Below, in pieces: positions 1 to 9,405 of a stretch of 64,000 nt of DNA. The stretch is from contig JAAEZG010000005.1 of assembly GCA_018222985.1 (NCBI GenBank), positions 124,001 to 188,000 of the forward strand, given 5' to 3'. The stretch's first letter is position 1. Every line of letters starts with the position of its first letter. The notes beneath the pieces were generated by a model. That model was not told the DNA's origin. It saw nothing but the letters and a program-made list of their open reading frames with translations, and ran no database searches. A program made the translations under genes and the position numbers. This DNA is from Gammaproteobacteria bacterium. Lineage in GTDB: Bacteria; Pseudomonadota; Gammaproteobacteria; Enterobacterales; Alteromonadaceae.

Positions 1-995
1 GAGTTAAAGTCAATGTTGGTGTTGGTGTAACCTTCACGACCTGCCGTGATTGATTTGAACGCCCAGTCGGCATTGATATTCCAGTTGTAGGTTAGTGACC
101 AACCTTCGGTTTCAACGGTGTTATCAACAGGCATCGCGGTGTTTGAATTATAAACATCGTCGTAAGGTTCTTGGCCTGTGACCGCGCTAGTTAATAAGCG
201 ATAACCACCTTTTGAATTTGAGCTGTCATCGGTATTGTCATATGAGAACTTCAAATCCATATCGTTATTGATTAGCCATTTGGCTGATAACCGATAGGTC
301 AGCACATCTTTGTTATAGTTTTCATCGCCGGTATTCACATACTCACCGAAGCCATCGCGATTCAATGACGCAACGGCAGCGCCGACAAAGAAGTTATCCG
401 TCAATGCTGTTTGGCCTGATATTTTGATGTCGCGCTGATTGTAGCTACCCACGGTGCCTTGCACTGACAGCTCGTTATAACCGGTAAGCTCTTTGGTGAC
501 ATATTTTAGTGCGCCACCAATAGTGTTTTTCCCATAGAGTGTGCCTTGTGGGCCGCGAAGTACTTCAATACGTTCAATATCAAAAACTTCCAACACCGCA
601 CCTTGCGGACGTGCAACATAAACATCATCAATATAAACACCAACACCAGGCTCAAAGCCCCACAGCGGATCTTGTTGGCCAACGCCGCGAATATAAGCGG
701 TAAGGGTTGAGTTTGTACCGCGGCTTACTTGAATGGTGGCATTCGGTATGCGTTGTTGCAGTTCCGTAATATCTTCCACGCCAACCGCTTCTAAGTCGCC
801 AGCGCCAAACGAAGAAACAGAAACTGGCACGTCTTGAATACTTTCTGTTTTGCGGCGCGCTGTAACTTCAATGCGCTCCAAGCCTTTTAAGTCTTCACTG
901 TTGCCGGTGTCATCTTGCTGCGCATAAGCTGGCATCGCCATTACCGAAGCAATGGTTGCGGCCAATAATGAGCGGCGAAACATGGGTTGATTCAT
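1..995 (-). CDS. TonB-dependent receptor, N-terminal part (continues beyond window start)
   Basis: Minus-strand frame open to the window edge; reads MNQPMFRRSLLAATIASVMAMPAYAQQDD...IEVTARRKTESIQDVPVSVSSF...LQQRIPNATIQVSRG...DDVYVARPQGAVLEVFDIERIEVLRGPQGTLYGKNTIGGALKYVTK, a classic plug domain with signal peptide. Confidence 0.93.
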   Translation of the reverse strand, partial: MNQPMFRRSLLAATIASVMAMPAYAQQDDTGNSEDLKGLERIEVTARRKTESIQDVPVSVSSFGAGDLEAVGVEDITELQQRIPNATIQVSRGTNSTLTAYIRGVGQQDPLWGFEPGVGVYIDDVYVARPQGAVLEVFDIERIEVLRGPQGTLYGKNTIGGALKYVTKELTGYNELSVQGTVGSYNQRDIKISGQTALTDNFFVGAAVASLNRDGFGEYVNTGDENYNKDVLTYRLSAKWLINNDMDLKFSYDNTDDSSNSKGGYRLLTSAVTGQEPYDDVYNSNTAMPVDNTVETEGWSLTYNWNINADWAFKSITAGREGYTNTNIDFN

Positions 996-1064
996 GATGT
1001 CAATCTCCCGAGATGGTTAAGTTGTTGTATCTGTATAGTTTTGTTGTTATCTCTGTTGCACTTA

Positions 1065-1100
1065 CTGCTAGATACTCTGCTAGATAATCTGCTAGAAAAG
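1065..1100. repeat. Three tandem 12-bp iterons (CTGCTAGATACT / CTGCTAGATAAT / CTGCTAGAAAAG)
   Basis: Read directly in the divergent TonB receptor / GntP permease intergenic region. Confidence 0.8.
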
Positions 1101-1152
1101 TTGCAACGAAAGCGATTCTGTTGTCATGGCTTATGTACCCTAGCTGAAAGTT

Positions 1153-1182
1153 TTGCGTTTGTATTCTGTACGTTAGTACTAT
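1153..1182 (+). promoter_or_regulatory. Possible sigma70 promoter for the GntP permease (TTGCGT-N18-TACTAT)
   Basis: Partial -35/-10 match about 90 bp upstream of the 1275 start. Confidence 0.3.
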
Positions 1183-1274
1183 GTAAAAAAATATAGGATT
1201 CACGCATGATACAACCAGCAATTCGGCGCTTCGGGTCATGGCACATCTGAAACGAACCGGTAAAGAGGTAATGC

Positions 1275-2570
1275 ATGTTAAGCATGATTGGTCTTGTGGG
1301 TGGGCTTGCCCTGCTTATTATTCTGACGTTACGCGGAATGAATTTATTTATCAGTGCGCCTTTATGCGCCGTTATTGTTGCGTTATGTAGCAATGTGCCC
1401 TTATTTCAAGGGGATATCAACTTTGTTAGTGCCTACATGGATGGCTTTGCAGCATTTGTTGCCGCTTGGTTTTTCATGTTTTTGCTGGGCTCCATTTTCG
1501 GCAAGTTTATGGAAGACACGGGCGCAGCCGATAGCGTCGCCAAATGGATTATTAACAAACTAGGCCGCAAACAAGCCATGCTCGCTGTGGTATTGGCTTG
1601 CGCTATTCTTACCTACGGCGGCGTTAGCGTTTTTGTGGTGGCTTTTTCAGTGTATCCAATGGCTCTTTCGCTATTTAAAGATGCCAACCTACCACGACGC
1701 TTTATTCCTGCAGCCCTCGCCTTCGGCTCGGTAACCTTTACCATGACCTCGGCAGGCTCGCCAGAAATTCAAAACTGGATACCTATTCAATATTTAGGAA
1801 CCTCACCCTATGCCGCTTGGGAAGTCAGCTTATTCGTTGCCGTACTCATGGCGCTATTTGGCTATTGGTGGCTTAACCGCCTAATTCGCAAAGCTGTTGC
1901 TAATGGTGAAAGCTTTGAAACGCGTGCTGATGACCCTAAAAATCGCGAGCGTGAATTACCATCGCCTATTAGCGGGCTTATTCCGCTCATTGTGGTACTG
2001 ACACTCAGCTTTTTGTTTCATGAAGAACTAAAACAAAACGCCCTTATTATTGCGTTATCGGGTGGGGTGTTAGCCATCGCTGTGATTAACCGAAAATTTT
2101 TCCACAACATTTCGCAAGCCCTCACCGACGCTTCTACCGGGGCATTGGTTGCTATCGGGAACACCGCGGCTGTGGTTGGCTTCGGCAGTATTGCCAAGGT
2201 AACCCCAGCGTTCGAACAGGCGGTGGTATTTATGACCAGCCTGCCAGGCAACGAGCTCGTTGGTGCGGCCGTTGCGGTTAGCGTTATCGCCGGTTTAACG
2301 GGTTCCGCCTCAGGTGGACAGGCCATCGCTCTGCCTGTATTAGGCCCGCATTACATTGATGCTGGTGTAAACCCCGATCAATTACACCGTATTGTGGCTA
2401 TTTCCTCAGGCGCGCTCGACTCACTGCCGCACAATGGCTATGTCGTTACGACCATTCGAGGTATTTGTAAAGAAACGCACCAGGCTGCTTACTGGCCAGT
2501 TGCTGCAGTGACTGTAGTGGTGCCTTTTGTTGGCTTAGCAGTCGCCATTGGCTTGTTTATTTGGTGGTAA
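1275..2570 (+). CDS. GntP-family permease (organic acid / gluconate / hydroxybutyrate-type transporter)
   Basis: 431 aa, about 12 hydrophobic segments, GntP-like N-terminus and C-terminal SGALDSLPHNGYVVT motif. Confidence 0.8.
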   Translation: MLSMIGLVGGLALLIILTLRGMNLFISAPLCAVIVALCSNVPLFQGDINFVSAYMDGFAAFVAAWFFMFLLGSIFGKFMEDTGAADSVAKWIINKLGRKQAMLAVVLACAILTYGGVSVFVVAFSVYPMALSLFKDANLPRRFIPAALAFGSVTFTMTSAGSPEIQNWIPIQYLGTSPYAAWEVSLFVAVLMALFGYWWLNRLIRKAVANGESFETRADDPKNRERELPSPISGLIPLIVVLTLSFLFHEELKQNALIIALSGGVLAIAVINRKFFHNISQALTDASTGALVAIGNTAAVVGFGSIAKVTPAFEQAVVFMTSLPGNELVGAAVAVSVIAGLTGSASGGQAIALPVLGPHYIDAGVNPDQLHRIVAISSGALDSLPHNGYVVTTIRGICKETHQAAYWPVAAVTVVVPFVGLAVAIGLFIWW

Positions 2571-2585
2571 GCGGAGTAAACCCAT

Positions 2586-4253
2586 ATGTTTGAATGCACG
2601 CAACAAACACAGCCGACACTCGCTGGTGACGCGCAGTGCAGCCAATTGCTGATTATTGACTTGCTTCGCCATGCGCTGCGCCGACATCCAGAACAAGAAA
2701 TTGTGTCACGGCGGCTAGAAGGTGATATTCATCGATACACCTATGCAGACTGTTACCAACGTACGTGCCAGTTGGCCAACGCCTTGACTGCGTTAGACGT
2801 ACAACCGGGTGAGCGGGTTGCTACATTGGCTTGGAATACCTACCGCCACATGGAGCTCTATTATGCCGTGAGTGGCATAGGCGCGGTGATTCATACGGTG
2901 AATCCGCGCCTCATTGCCGAGCAAATTCAGTGGATTATTGATGATGCAGCAGCAACCTGGCTATTTCTCGATATCAGCTTTGTGCCGCTACTTGAGCAGT
3001 TTGCCAACGAGTTAAAAACTGTCAAAGGCATTGTTATGATGTGCGACGAGGCCATGCAGCCTGAGCTTGAGCACATATGGCTACCGGTACAAAATTATGA
3101 AGCGCTGCTTGCGAATCAGCCGCAGCAATTTGACTGGCCGGTATTTTCAGAAAACACCGCGGCCTTGTTGTGTTACACCTCGGGCACAACGGGCAACCCG
3201 AAAGGTGTGCTTACCTCGCACCGTTCAACCGTACTACATGCCCAGGCAACCGCTAGCCCTGAGTTGCTCGACTTGCGTGAAAATACCGTACTTATGCCCA
3301 TGGTTGCCATGTACCACGTAGGCGCCTGGGGTGCCCCTTACGCAGCACCACTGGCCGGCTGCAAGCTAGTGCTGCCAGGAGCTGGCATGTCTGGTGAAGC
3401 AATGCACGAGTTGATAACCAATGAGCGGGTAACCGTTGGCCTTGGCGTACCCACTATCTGGTTGACACTGCACAGCTATTTAAGTGAAACCCAGCAACAA
3501 ATTCCGTCTTTAGAGCGCGTTTGCGTGGGTGGGGCCGCATCACCTCTAGGCCTAGTTAAAACCTACGATGAGCGCTACAACATTTACTGGCAGCCTATTT
3601 GGGGCATGACTGAAACTGGCCCGTTGGCCTGCTCGGCGCCCCCTACGGCCCAATTACTCGCGTTGCCGAAAGCCGAGCGATACGCCATTCAAACCACCGC
3701 CGGGCGCGCTTGTTTTGGCGTTGACATGATGATTGCTGATGCCGACGGCAAGCCATTACCTCACGACGGTACCACCTCAGGAGAACTGCGGGTGCGGGGC
3801 CCCTGGATAACCCAGCGCTATTTCCAACGTGATGACCCTGACACCTTTGCTGATGGTTGGCTTGCCACAGGTGATATTGCGGTGATTGATCGTCATGGCT
3901 ACATGAAGGTAGTTGATCGCAAAAAAGACGTCATCAAAAGTGGCGGCGAATGGATAAGCTCACTCGACATTGAGAGTATTACCAGCCAACACCCAGACGT
4001 TAACGAAAGTTGTGTTATCGGGGTGAAACATCCAAAGTGGGACGAACGCCCATTATTATTGGTGGTACCTAATTCTGGTGCGCAGCTTGATAAGCAGGCT
4101 ATTTATGCGTTTTTGGAAGGCAAAATCGCCAAATGGTGGACCCCTGACGACATTATTATTGTGGACAGTTTGCCCCACACCGGCACTGGTAAACTCATCA
4201 AAAACGAACTGCGCAAGCAGTATTTAAATTACCTTACGGAGCAATCATCATGA
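2586..4253 (+). CDS. AMP-dependent acyl-CoA synthetase (AlkK / medium- to long-chain fatty acid-CoA ligase type)
   Basis: LLCYTSGTTGNPKGVLTSHRS, WGMTETGPLA, GWLATGDIAVID, DRKKDVIKSGGEWIS, TGTGKLIKNELR motifs. Confidence 0.88.
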   Translation: MFECTQQTQPTLAGDAQCSQLLIIDLLRHALRRHPEQEIVSRRLEGDIHRYTYADCYQRTCQLANALTALDVQPGERVATLAWNTYRHMELYYAVSGIGAVIHTVNPRLIAEQIQWIIDDAAATWLFLDISFVPLLEQFANELKTVKGIVMMCDEAMQPELEHIWLPVQNYEALLANQPQQFDWPVFSENTAALLCYTSGTTGNPKGVLTSHRSTVLHAQATASPELLDLRENTVLMPMVAMYHVGAWGAPYAAPLAGCKLVLPGAGMSGEAMHELITNERVTVGLGVPTIWLTLHSYLSETQQQIPSLERVCVGGAASPLGLVKTYDERYNIYWQPIWGMTETGPLACSAPPTAQLLALPKAERYAIQTTAGRACFGVDMMIADADGKPLPHDGTTSGELRVRGPWITQRYFQRDDPDTFADGWLATGDIAVIDRHGYMKVVDRKKDVIKSGGEWISSLDIESITSQHPDVNESCVIGVKHPKWDERPLLLVVPNSGAQLDKQAIYAFLEGKIAKWWTPDDIIIVDSLPHTGTGKLIKNELRKQYLNYLTEQSS

Positions 4254-5428
4254 TTTCGCGTCTCATAGCAATTTTATTTGTGACGGTGAGCGTTGCATGC
4301 AGCCCTTTAGCTAATGCCGATTTGTTGGTAGAAAAACAGACATTTAGCACCAAAAATTTCAGCACAGTAAGTGGCGAAACCATTGCTGAAGTTACGGTAG
4401 GCTGGGAAGCCTATGGCAAGCTTAACGCTAACAAAGACAACGTTATTCTGATTACCCACTATTTTTCAGGTAACAGTCATGCGGCAGGCAAATATACCCC
4501 AGAAGACCCGCAACCAGGCTATTGGGACGCTATTATTGGGCCAGGTAAAGCGATTGACACCAATAAATACTATGTCATTAGCTCTGACACTTTAGTCAAT
4601 GCGTTTCCTAACCTTCCCCATGTGGTCACTACGGGCCCTGCGTCGATGAACCCAGAAACAGGCAAACCTTACGGCTTAGACTTTCCGGTTGTCACTATCC
4701 GCGATTTTGTCAACGTACAACATGCGCTATTGCAAAGTCTGGGGATTAACAAGCTGCACGCCGTTGTGGGTGCGTCTATGGGGTCGTTGCAAGCCATTGA
4801 GTGGGCAACAGCATACCCAGACATGGTTGAGCGTATGGTGTCGGTGATTGGCGCTGGTGCAATGGATGCGTGGACGATTACCGCGTTAGAGCATTGGGCT
4901 CGCCCTATTCGTTTAGACCCCAACTGGAACGGTGGCGATTACTACAGTGGAAAAGCGCCGTTAGAAGGCATTGCCAATAGTTTGGTGATGATTACTCAGC
5001 AAGCAATGCATCCATTGGCGTTTAATGCCATGTCTCCGGCACAAGATGTACTGCCCAAAACGGCTTTAAACAGTGTATTAAACGGCCTGCCTGCAACTGA
5101 TTTTTGGTTTGGTGGCGCGGCACAGCGTGCACCATTGGCCGATGCCAACCATATTCTTTATTTAGTTCGAGCCAATCAACTGTTTGTCGCTGGCCATGAC
5201 ACCGACTTAGCAACGGGGCTTGCCAAGGTAAAAGCGAAAACACTGTTTTTACCCGCTAAGAATGACTTACTGTTGCGACCTTACTTAGCTAAACAAGCCG
5301 TAGAGACGCTACAGAAGCACAACCAACAGCCTCAATATGATGAAATAGACGGAACCTACGGGCACTTAGATGGCATTTATAACATTCAGTCAAAAGCTGA
5401 CGTGCTAGCAGAGTTCATCAACAACTAA
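4250..5428 (+). CDS. Exported alpha/beta-fold hydrolase, MetX (homoserine acetyltransferase)-like
   Basis: N-terminal signal peptide; VVGASMGSLQAIEWA nucleophile elbow; LLRPYLAK and YGHLDGI C-terminal catalytic region; overlaps the ligase stop by 4 bp. Confidence 0.8.
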   Translation: MISRLIAILFVTVSVACSPLANADLLVEKQTFSTKNFSTVSGETIAEVTVGWEAYGKLNANKDNVILITHYFSGNSHAAGKYTPEDPQPGYWDAIIGPGKAIDTNKYYVISSDTLVNAFPNLPHVVTTGPASMNPETGKPYGLDFPVVTIRDFVNVQHALLQSLGINKLHAVVGASMGSLQAIEWATAYPDMVERMVSVIGAGAMDAWTITALEHWARPIRLDPNWNGGDYYSGKAPLEGIANSLVMITQQAMHPLAFNAMSPAQDVLPKTALNSVLNGLPATDFWFGGAAQRAPLADANHILYLVRANQLFVAGHDTDLATGLAKVKAKTLFLPAKNDLLLRPYLAKQAVETLQKHNQQPQYDEIDGTYGHLDGIYNIQSKADVLAEFINN

Positions 5429-5432
5429 TTGG

Positions 5433-5469
5433 CCATGAGAACACCGGCTAACCCGGTGTTCTCACATGG
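5433..5469. terminator. Strong hairpin between convergent genes (12-bp stem TGAGAACACCGG/CCGGTGTTCTCA), no clear U-tract
   Basis: Perfect inverted repeat 5436-5447 / 5453-5464. Confidence 0.5.
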
Positions 5470-5478
5470 TGGGGCCTG

Positions 5479-7266
5479 TTAGTTGCCGCCTAATATACCT
5501 TTGAGCTTGTCTTTCAGTTTATCTTCTATGGCGCCTTCAAATTTAGCTTTTAGCAGCTCTTGCAACTTTTTATCACGCTGTTCTGCATCCGATAACAACC
5601 CCTCAAATGCACTTAACGCGTCTTGGTTGTCACCTAAGAAGCCATTCGACTGCTCTTGCAGCTTGGTTTGCAAACCCGCCAGTTCTGTTTTACTCGCGTC
5701 AAGCGCAGCTGATTTTAAAGCGCTACCTAACTGACGGTCTAAGTCGGAGCTAAAGCTAAACGTTGGCTGAGTGAGCTGCCCCGCAACATCTGCATTAATA
5801 TCCAGACGGCTCAGCTGTTGTAGCGCATTGGCAATGACCGCTGCCCATTTATTTTCAGCTTTCGCCTCAACCTTCATGTCAGACAAGCGCACCGTACCGC
5901 CACCGTCAAAGACACTGTCTTGCAACGTCACGGAGCCTTCTGAATCTAACAGCGAAGCTAACAAGGTGGCCGCAAATTCGCTTTGTTCGCTTAACTTCAA
6001 ATTATCTAGCTTGATCCCCTGCACCTGCCATTGTTGTTTTGCATCAATACCAGCCGCAGTAAGCGCTAACTCGCCATTTAGGTTTAGTAATTGCCATAGT
6101 GCCGAGTTGCTCGCACGCGCAACAAATGTCGTTGGCTGCCCTAACTGCTCATGTTGATAGGTAATATTCGTCCAATCGACATCTAGCACCGTTTCACCCC
6201 AAGCAAATTCGGTTTTCGCTTTTTTGATGAGAAACGATGGTGGCTCTTGGCTTTGACTAAACTCAAACCAAATTCCTTCACCGCGTGGGGGCTTCACTAA
6301 CTTTTCATCAGCTGAGCGCGCAAGCATTGGGGCTAATTGCTCATAGGCAAGCAACATATACTCACTCCACTTGCGCATTTGCTCACCAAACAACACCGCG
6401 GTTATTTCATTTAAACCTTCGCTATTTAGCTGCATGAGTTGCTGAGCACGTTCTAAGTCTGCTGCCGGCGCTGCTTTGACCTGCTCAAAAGCTTGTTTCA
6501 ACTCTGCTAAGGTTTCATTGGTTGACTCTTTAATCGCGTTCACTTGCGCCTTATCAGCTTCAAACTTTTCTTTTAACGCAGCAAATTCTTCACGCTTTTG
6601 CTGCAACTGCTGCGGCGTTTCAATTTTACTTTCGCTGAGCGCCTTTATCTGTGCTTCGTATTCAGCCAAGGTTTCGCGAGTTGGCAAATTAGCCTTGATA
6701 GATTCAAGCTCTTGTTTGCTATTCTCTATTGTCGTCTTGGCCTGAGTGATTGCGGCTGGCGTTTTTAGCTCAAGCCGCGAGACAATTTCATCGACGTTGG
6801 GCATGGTTAAATTTAGCGAAGCAAGACCTTGCTCAGCCCATGCTTTTGCGTCTTCTTTCGTTGGCGCCGTATATACCTCGCCAGGTGATTGCCGTGGTTG
6901 GAAGGTGCGAATATCCGAACTGACAACATTGTCGAAATGCAATCGCCCTAACAGCAATTGCTCTAAGTTCAGTTGCGCTGTTATTTCACCCACGACTAGC
7001 CGGTTCTGCTCAGGTTGCGTTGGGTCGGTTACTTGAACCCCAGTTATACGCACGCCCAAAGGGCTCCAACTGTGCTCAACAGACTCGATATTCACTTCTG
7101 CGCCGTTCAAGGTACCGACAGAGCTTTCAAAGGTCCATTTCAAAATGGTGTCTAACAGTAGCCACGTAAACGCTGCTAACAATGCACAAATAACCACAAA
7201 CGCGGCCAAACCAGGCCAACGAATAGCACTACGACGCATTTGCGGCTTTGAAGTTGTTTGAGTCAT
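5479..7266 (-). CDS. TIGR03545-like protein: single N-terminal TM, AsmA-like beginning, long coiled-coil middle
   Basis: 595 aa; N-terminal TM then GAEVNIESVEHSWSPLGVRITGVQVTDP...LNLEQLLLGRLHFDNV; adjacent to a TIGR03546-like gene. Confidence 0.75.
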   Translation of the reverse strand: MTQTTSKPQMRRSAIRWPGLAAFVVICALLAAFTWLLLDTILKWTFESSVGTLNGAEVNIESVEHSWSPLGVRITGVQVTDPTQPEQNRLVVGEITAQLNLEQLLLGRLHFDNVVSSDIRTFQPRQSPGEVYTAPTKEDAKAWAEQGLASLNLTMPNVDEIVSRLELKTPAAITQAKTTIENSKQELESIKANLPTRETLAEYEAQIKALSESKIETPQQLQQKREEFAALKEKFEADKAQVNAIKESTNETLAELKQAFEQVKAAPAADLERAQQLMQLNSEGLNEITAVLFGEQMRKWSEYMLLAYEQLAPMLARSADEKLVKPPRGEGIWFEFSQSQEPPSFLIKKAKTEFAWGETVLDVDWTNITYQHEQLGQPTTFVARASNSALWQLLNLNGELALTAAGIDAKQQWQVQGIKLDNLKLSEQSEFAATLLASLLDSEGSVTLQDSVFDGGGTVRLSDMKVEAKAENKWAAVIANALQQLSRLDINADVAGQLTQPTFSFSSDLDRQLGSALKSAALDASKTELAGLQTKLQEQSNGFLGDNQDALSAFEGLLSDAEQRDKKLQELLKAKFEGAIEDKLKDKLKGILGGN

Positions 7267-7271
7267 AGGTT

Positions 7272-7793
7272 CTAGCCTCGCAAATCTGAGTAAATAGCCC
7301 AGAAGCGGTTCGCCTTGAGCATTTGTACAATCTTGAGTTTATTAAACCAAGTTTGAATACGGCGTCGATACTGGGTGATGACGTAAAAACTCAGCCCCAA
7401 CAATATGGGCGCAAAAGCAATACTCAGCACCAAACTGCCGAGTGTGATAGTGTGATGGAATTGCATGACCCGCCAAAAAGCCGACTGGTAGAGTGACTGC
7501 CAAAGCGGTTGCCAACTTTCGTGAGATAACAGGTAAAAGCCAAACTGATGAAACCATGGATCAAGCAAATAAGCCACGGCCGAGCAAACCGCAAAGCTTA
7601 AAATAAACCCAGTTAGGTTAATTCGAAACAGCAACGCGATAAGCAAAATCACCAGGTTATGAACACGCCATAGAGGGGTAAAGCCCATAACCATGCCAAG
7701 TACGAATGCAAACGCCAACGCCCAAGCACCGGACTCGGAATTAAGGGCTTTAAAAAACTTTGCCAGCAAAGTGAGCATATCAATAAACTCCAC
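7272..7793 (-). CDS. TIGR03546-like (DUF2062-like) polytopic membrane protein
   Basis: 173 aa hydrophobic protein, FVLGMVMGFTPLWRVHNLVILLIALLFRINL; next to the TIGR03545-like gene. Confidence 0.75.
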   Translation of the reverse strand: MEFIDMLTLLAKFFKALNSESGAWALAFAFVLGMVMGFTPLWRVHNLVILLIALLFRINLTGFILSFAVCSAVAYLLDPWFHQFGFYLLSHESWQPLWQSLYQSAFWRVMQFHHTITLGSLVLSIAFAPILLGLSFYVITQYRRRIQTWFNKLKIVQMLKANRFWAIYSDLRG

Positions 7794-7941
7794 GCTATAT
7801 TTGTAACAACAAGAATAGCTTACATATACCGATAGGGCTATTTTTCATGCCTGATTTTTGCGGAAAAATATATTTCTTGGAGCTATTGTTTTTTATTGAA
7901 TTTAGGCTAAAAATGCGCGGCAACTAAGCACCGGAGCAACC

Positions 7942-9405
7942 ATGCAAAACTCAGCTTTAATCATTCTTGATGACATTACCGATTGGCAGCCGTACTACCC
8001 TAGTCAGTCCACTGTTACCGCGAGTGAATACTTACTTCAAACGTCCAGCAAAAGCCGCACCCAAATACTTAATTTGTGTGGTGACTTAAGCTATTTGTCT
8101 ACCGGTTATTACGTGAGCTTACTCGCCGAGGCGAGAGGCCAACGCGTGCTGCCTTCGGTCACCACAATTAATGACTTGGCGAACTTCAATCATTACCAGT
8201 TGCTATTGGCGAATACTGACAAAGCACTGAACAAATTTTTAAGTGCTGCCGACAAAGAAAACTCCGTTCGTGTGCTAATTTGCTTTGGACAAACTGAACA
8301 ACCCTTGCTGAGTAACTTTGCGCGCCAAATATTTGATCGTTACCCATGCCCGATTATTTGGGTGGAATTTAGTTATCAGGGCCGTTGGTTTATCAATCAG
8401 CTGATTGCCGGCGCTTTGCCTGACTTGTCCGACGAGCAGCAAACCTTTTTTGGTGATGCGCTAGATAGCTTTAGTAAACGGGTTTGGCGCAAAGCACGTG
8501 CCCCCAAAGAATATCGCTATGATTTAGCCATTTTGCATGACCCCGAAGAGCCAATTCCAACGAGCGATAAAAAAGCCTTGCAGAAATTTATTCGCGCAGC
8601 GAAAGAAGCCGACATTGATGCCGAGCTTATTACGGCAAATGATTACAACCGATTGCTTGAGTTTGACGCACTTTTTATTCGCGAAACAACGCGCATTAAC
8701 CATTACACCTACCACTTTGCAAAAAAGGCAGAAGCCAATGGCATGGTTGTGATTGATGCACCACATTCTATTTTGCAATGCGCGAACAAAGTGTTCTTGA
8801 AGGAACTATTAGATAAACACCAAATTCCAACGCCACGCACCGAGTTATTACTCAGTCAGCAAGAAATAGATTACGCCCAAATGGGCGAGCGTCTAGGCTA
8901 CCCCGTGGTATTGAAAATACCAGACGGCTCTTTCTCAATTGGTGTTGAAAAGGCTGAGAACGAACAAGAGTTTCGTCGAGTCGCAGCCGAGTTGTTTAAC
9001 AAATCGACTATTTTGTTAGCGCAAGAGTTTGTTAAAACCGAGTTTGACTGGCGCATTGGTATTTTAAATAACCGCCCAATTTATGCCTGTAAATACTTTA
9101 TGGCGCGTAACCATTGGCAAATTTACAACCATGCCAGTGCTACAAGTCGTGCTAAGTCTGGCGGGTTTGAGACTGTCGGCGTGCATCAAGTTCCTAAAGA
9201 GGTTGTGCGTACCGCGTTACAAGCCACCAAGCTTATTGGCGATGGTTTGTATGGTGTCGATATGAAAGTTACTGCGAAAGGCCCGGTTATCATTGAGATC
9301 AACGACAACCCTTCTATTGACTCTGGCGTAGAAGACTTGCTGTTAGGTGACGAACTCTACCACATTATTATGCGCGATTTTGCTCGTCGTCTTGATGAAA
9401 AATAG
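7942..9405 (+). CDS. RimK-family ATP-grasp protein with extra N-terminal domain
   Basis: C-terminal ATP-grasp: YPVVLKIPDGSFSIGVEKAEN, ILLAQEFVKTEFDWRIGILNNRPIYACKYFM, GPVIIEINDNPSIDSGVED. Confidence 0.85.
   Translation: MQNSALIILDDITDWQPYYPSQSTVTASEYLLQTSSKSRTQILNLCGDLSYLSTGYYVSLLAEARGQRVLPSVTTINDLANFNHYQLLLANTDKALNKFLSAADKENSVRVLICFGQTEQPLLSNFARQIFDRYPCPIIWVEFSYQGRWFINQLIAGALPDLSDEQQTFFGDALDSFSKRVWRKARAPKEYRYDLAILHDPEEPIPTSDKKALQKFIRAAKEADIDAELITANDYNRLLEFDALFIRETTRINHYTYHFAKKAEANGMVVIDAPHSILQCANKVFLKELLDKHQIPTPRTELLLSQQEIDYAQMGERLGYPVVLKIPDGSFSIGVEKAENEQEFRRVAAELFNKSTILLAQEFVKTEFDWRIGILNNRPIYACKYFMARNHWQIYNHASATSRAKSGGFETVGVHQVPKEVVRTALQATKLIGDGLYGVDMKVTAKGPVIIEINDNPSIDSGVEDLLLGDELYHIIMRDFARRLDEK

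Noticed and set aside
987-1196. ORF 69 aa, Leu-rich (LLLDTLLDNLLEKL)
   Set aside because: Produced by the 12-bp tandem repeat; overlaps the receptor 5' end and has no RBS or family resemblance.
9347-9394. Upstream extension MTNSTTLLCAILLVVL of the GNAT ORF as a signal peptide
   Set aside because: It is the out-of-frame 3' end of the rimK-like gene; GNAT enzymes are cytoplasmic and ATG 9395/9407 is more likely.
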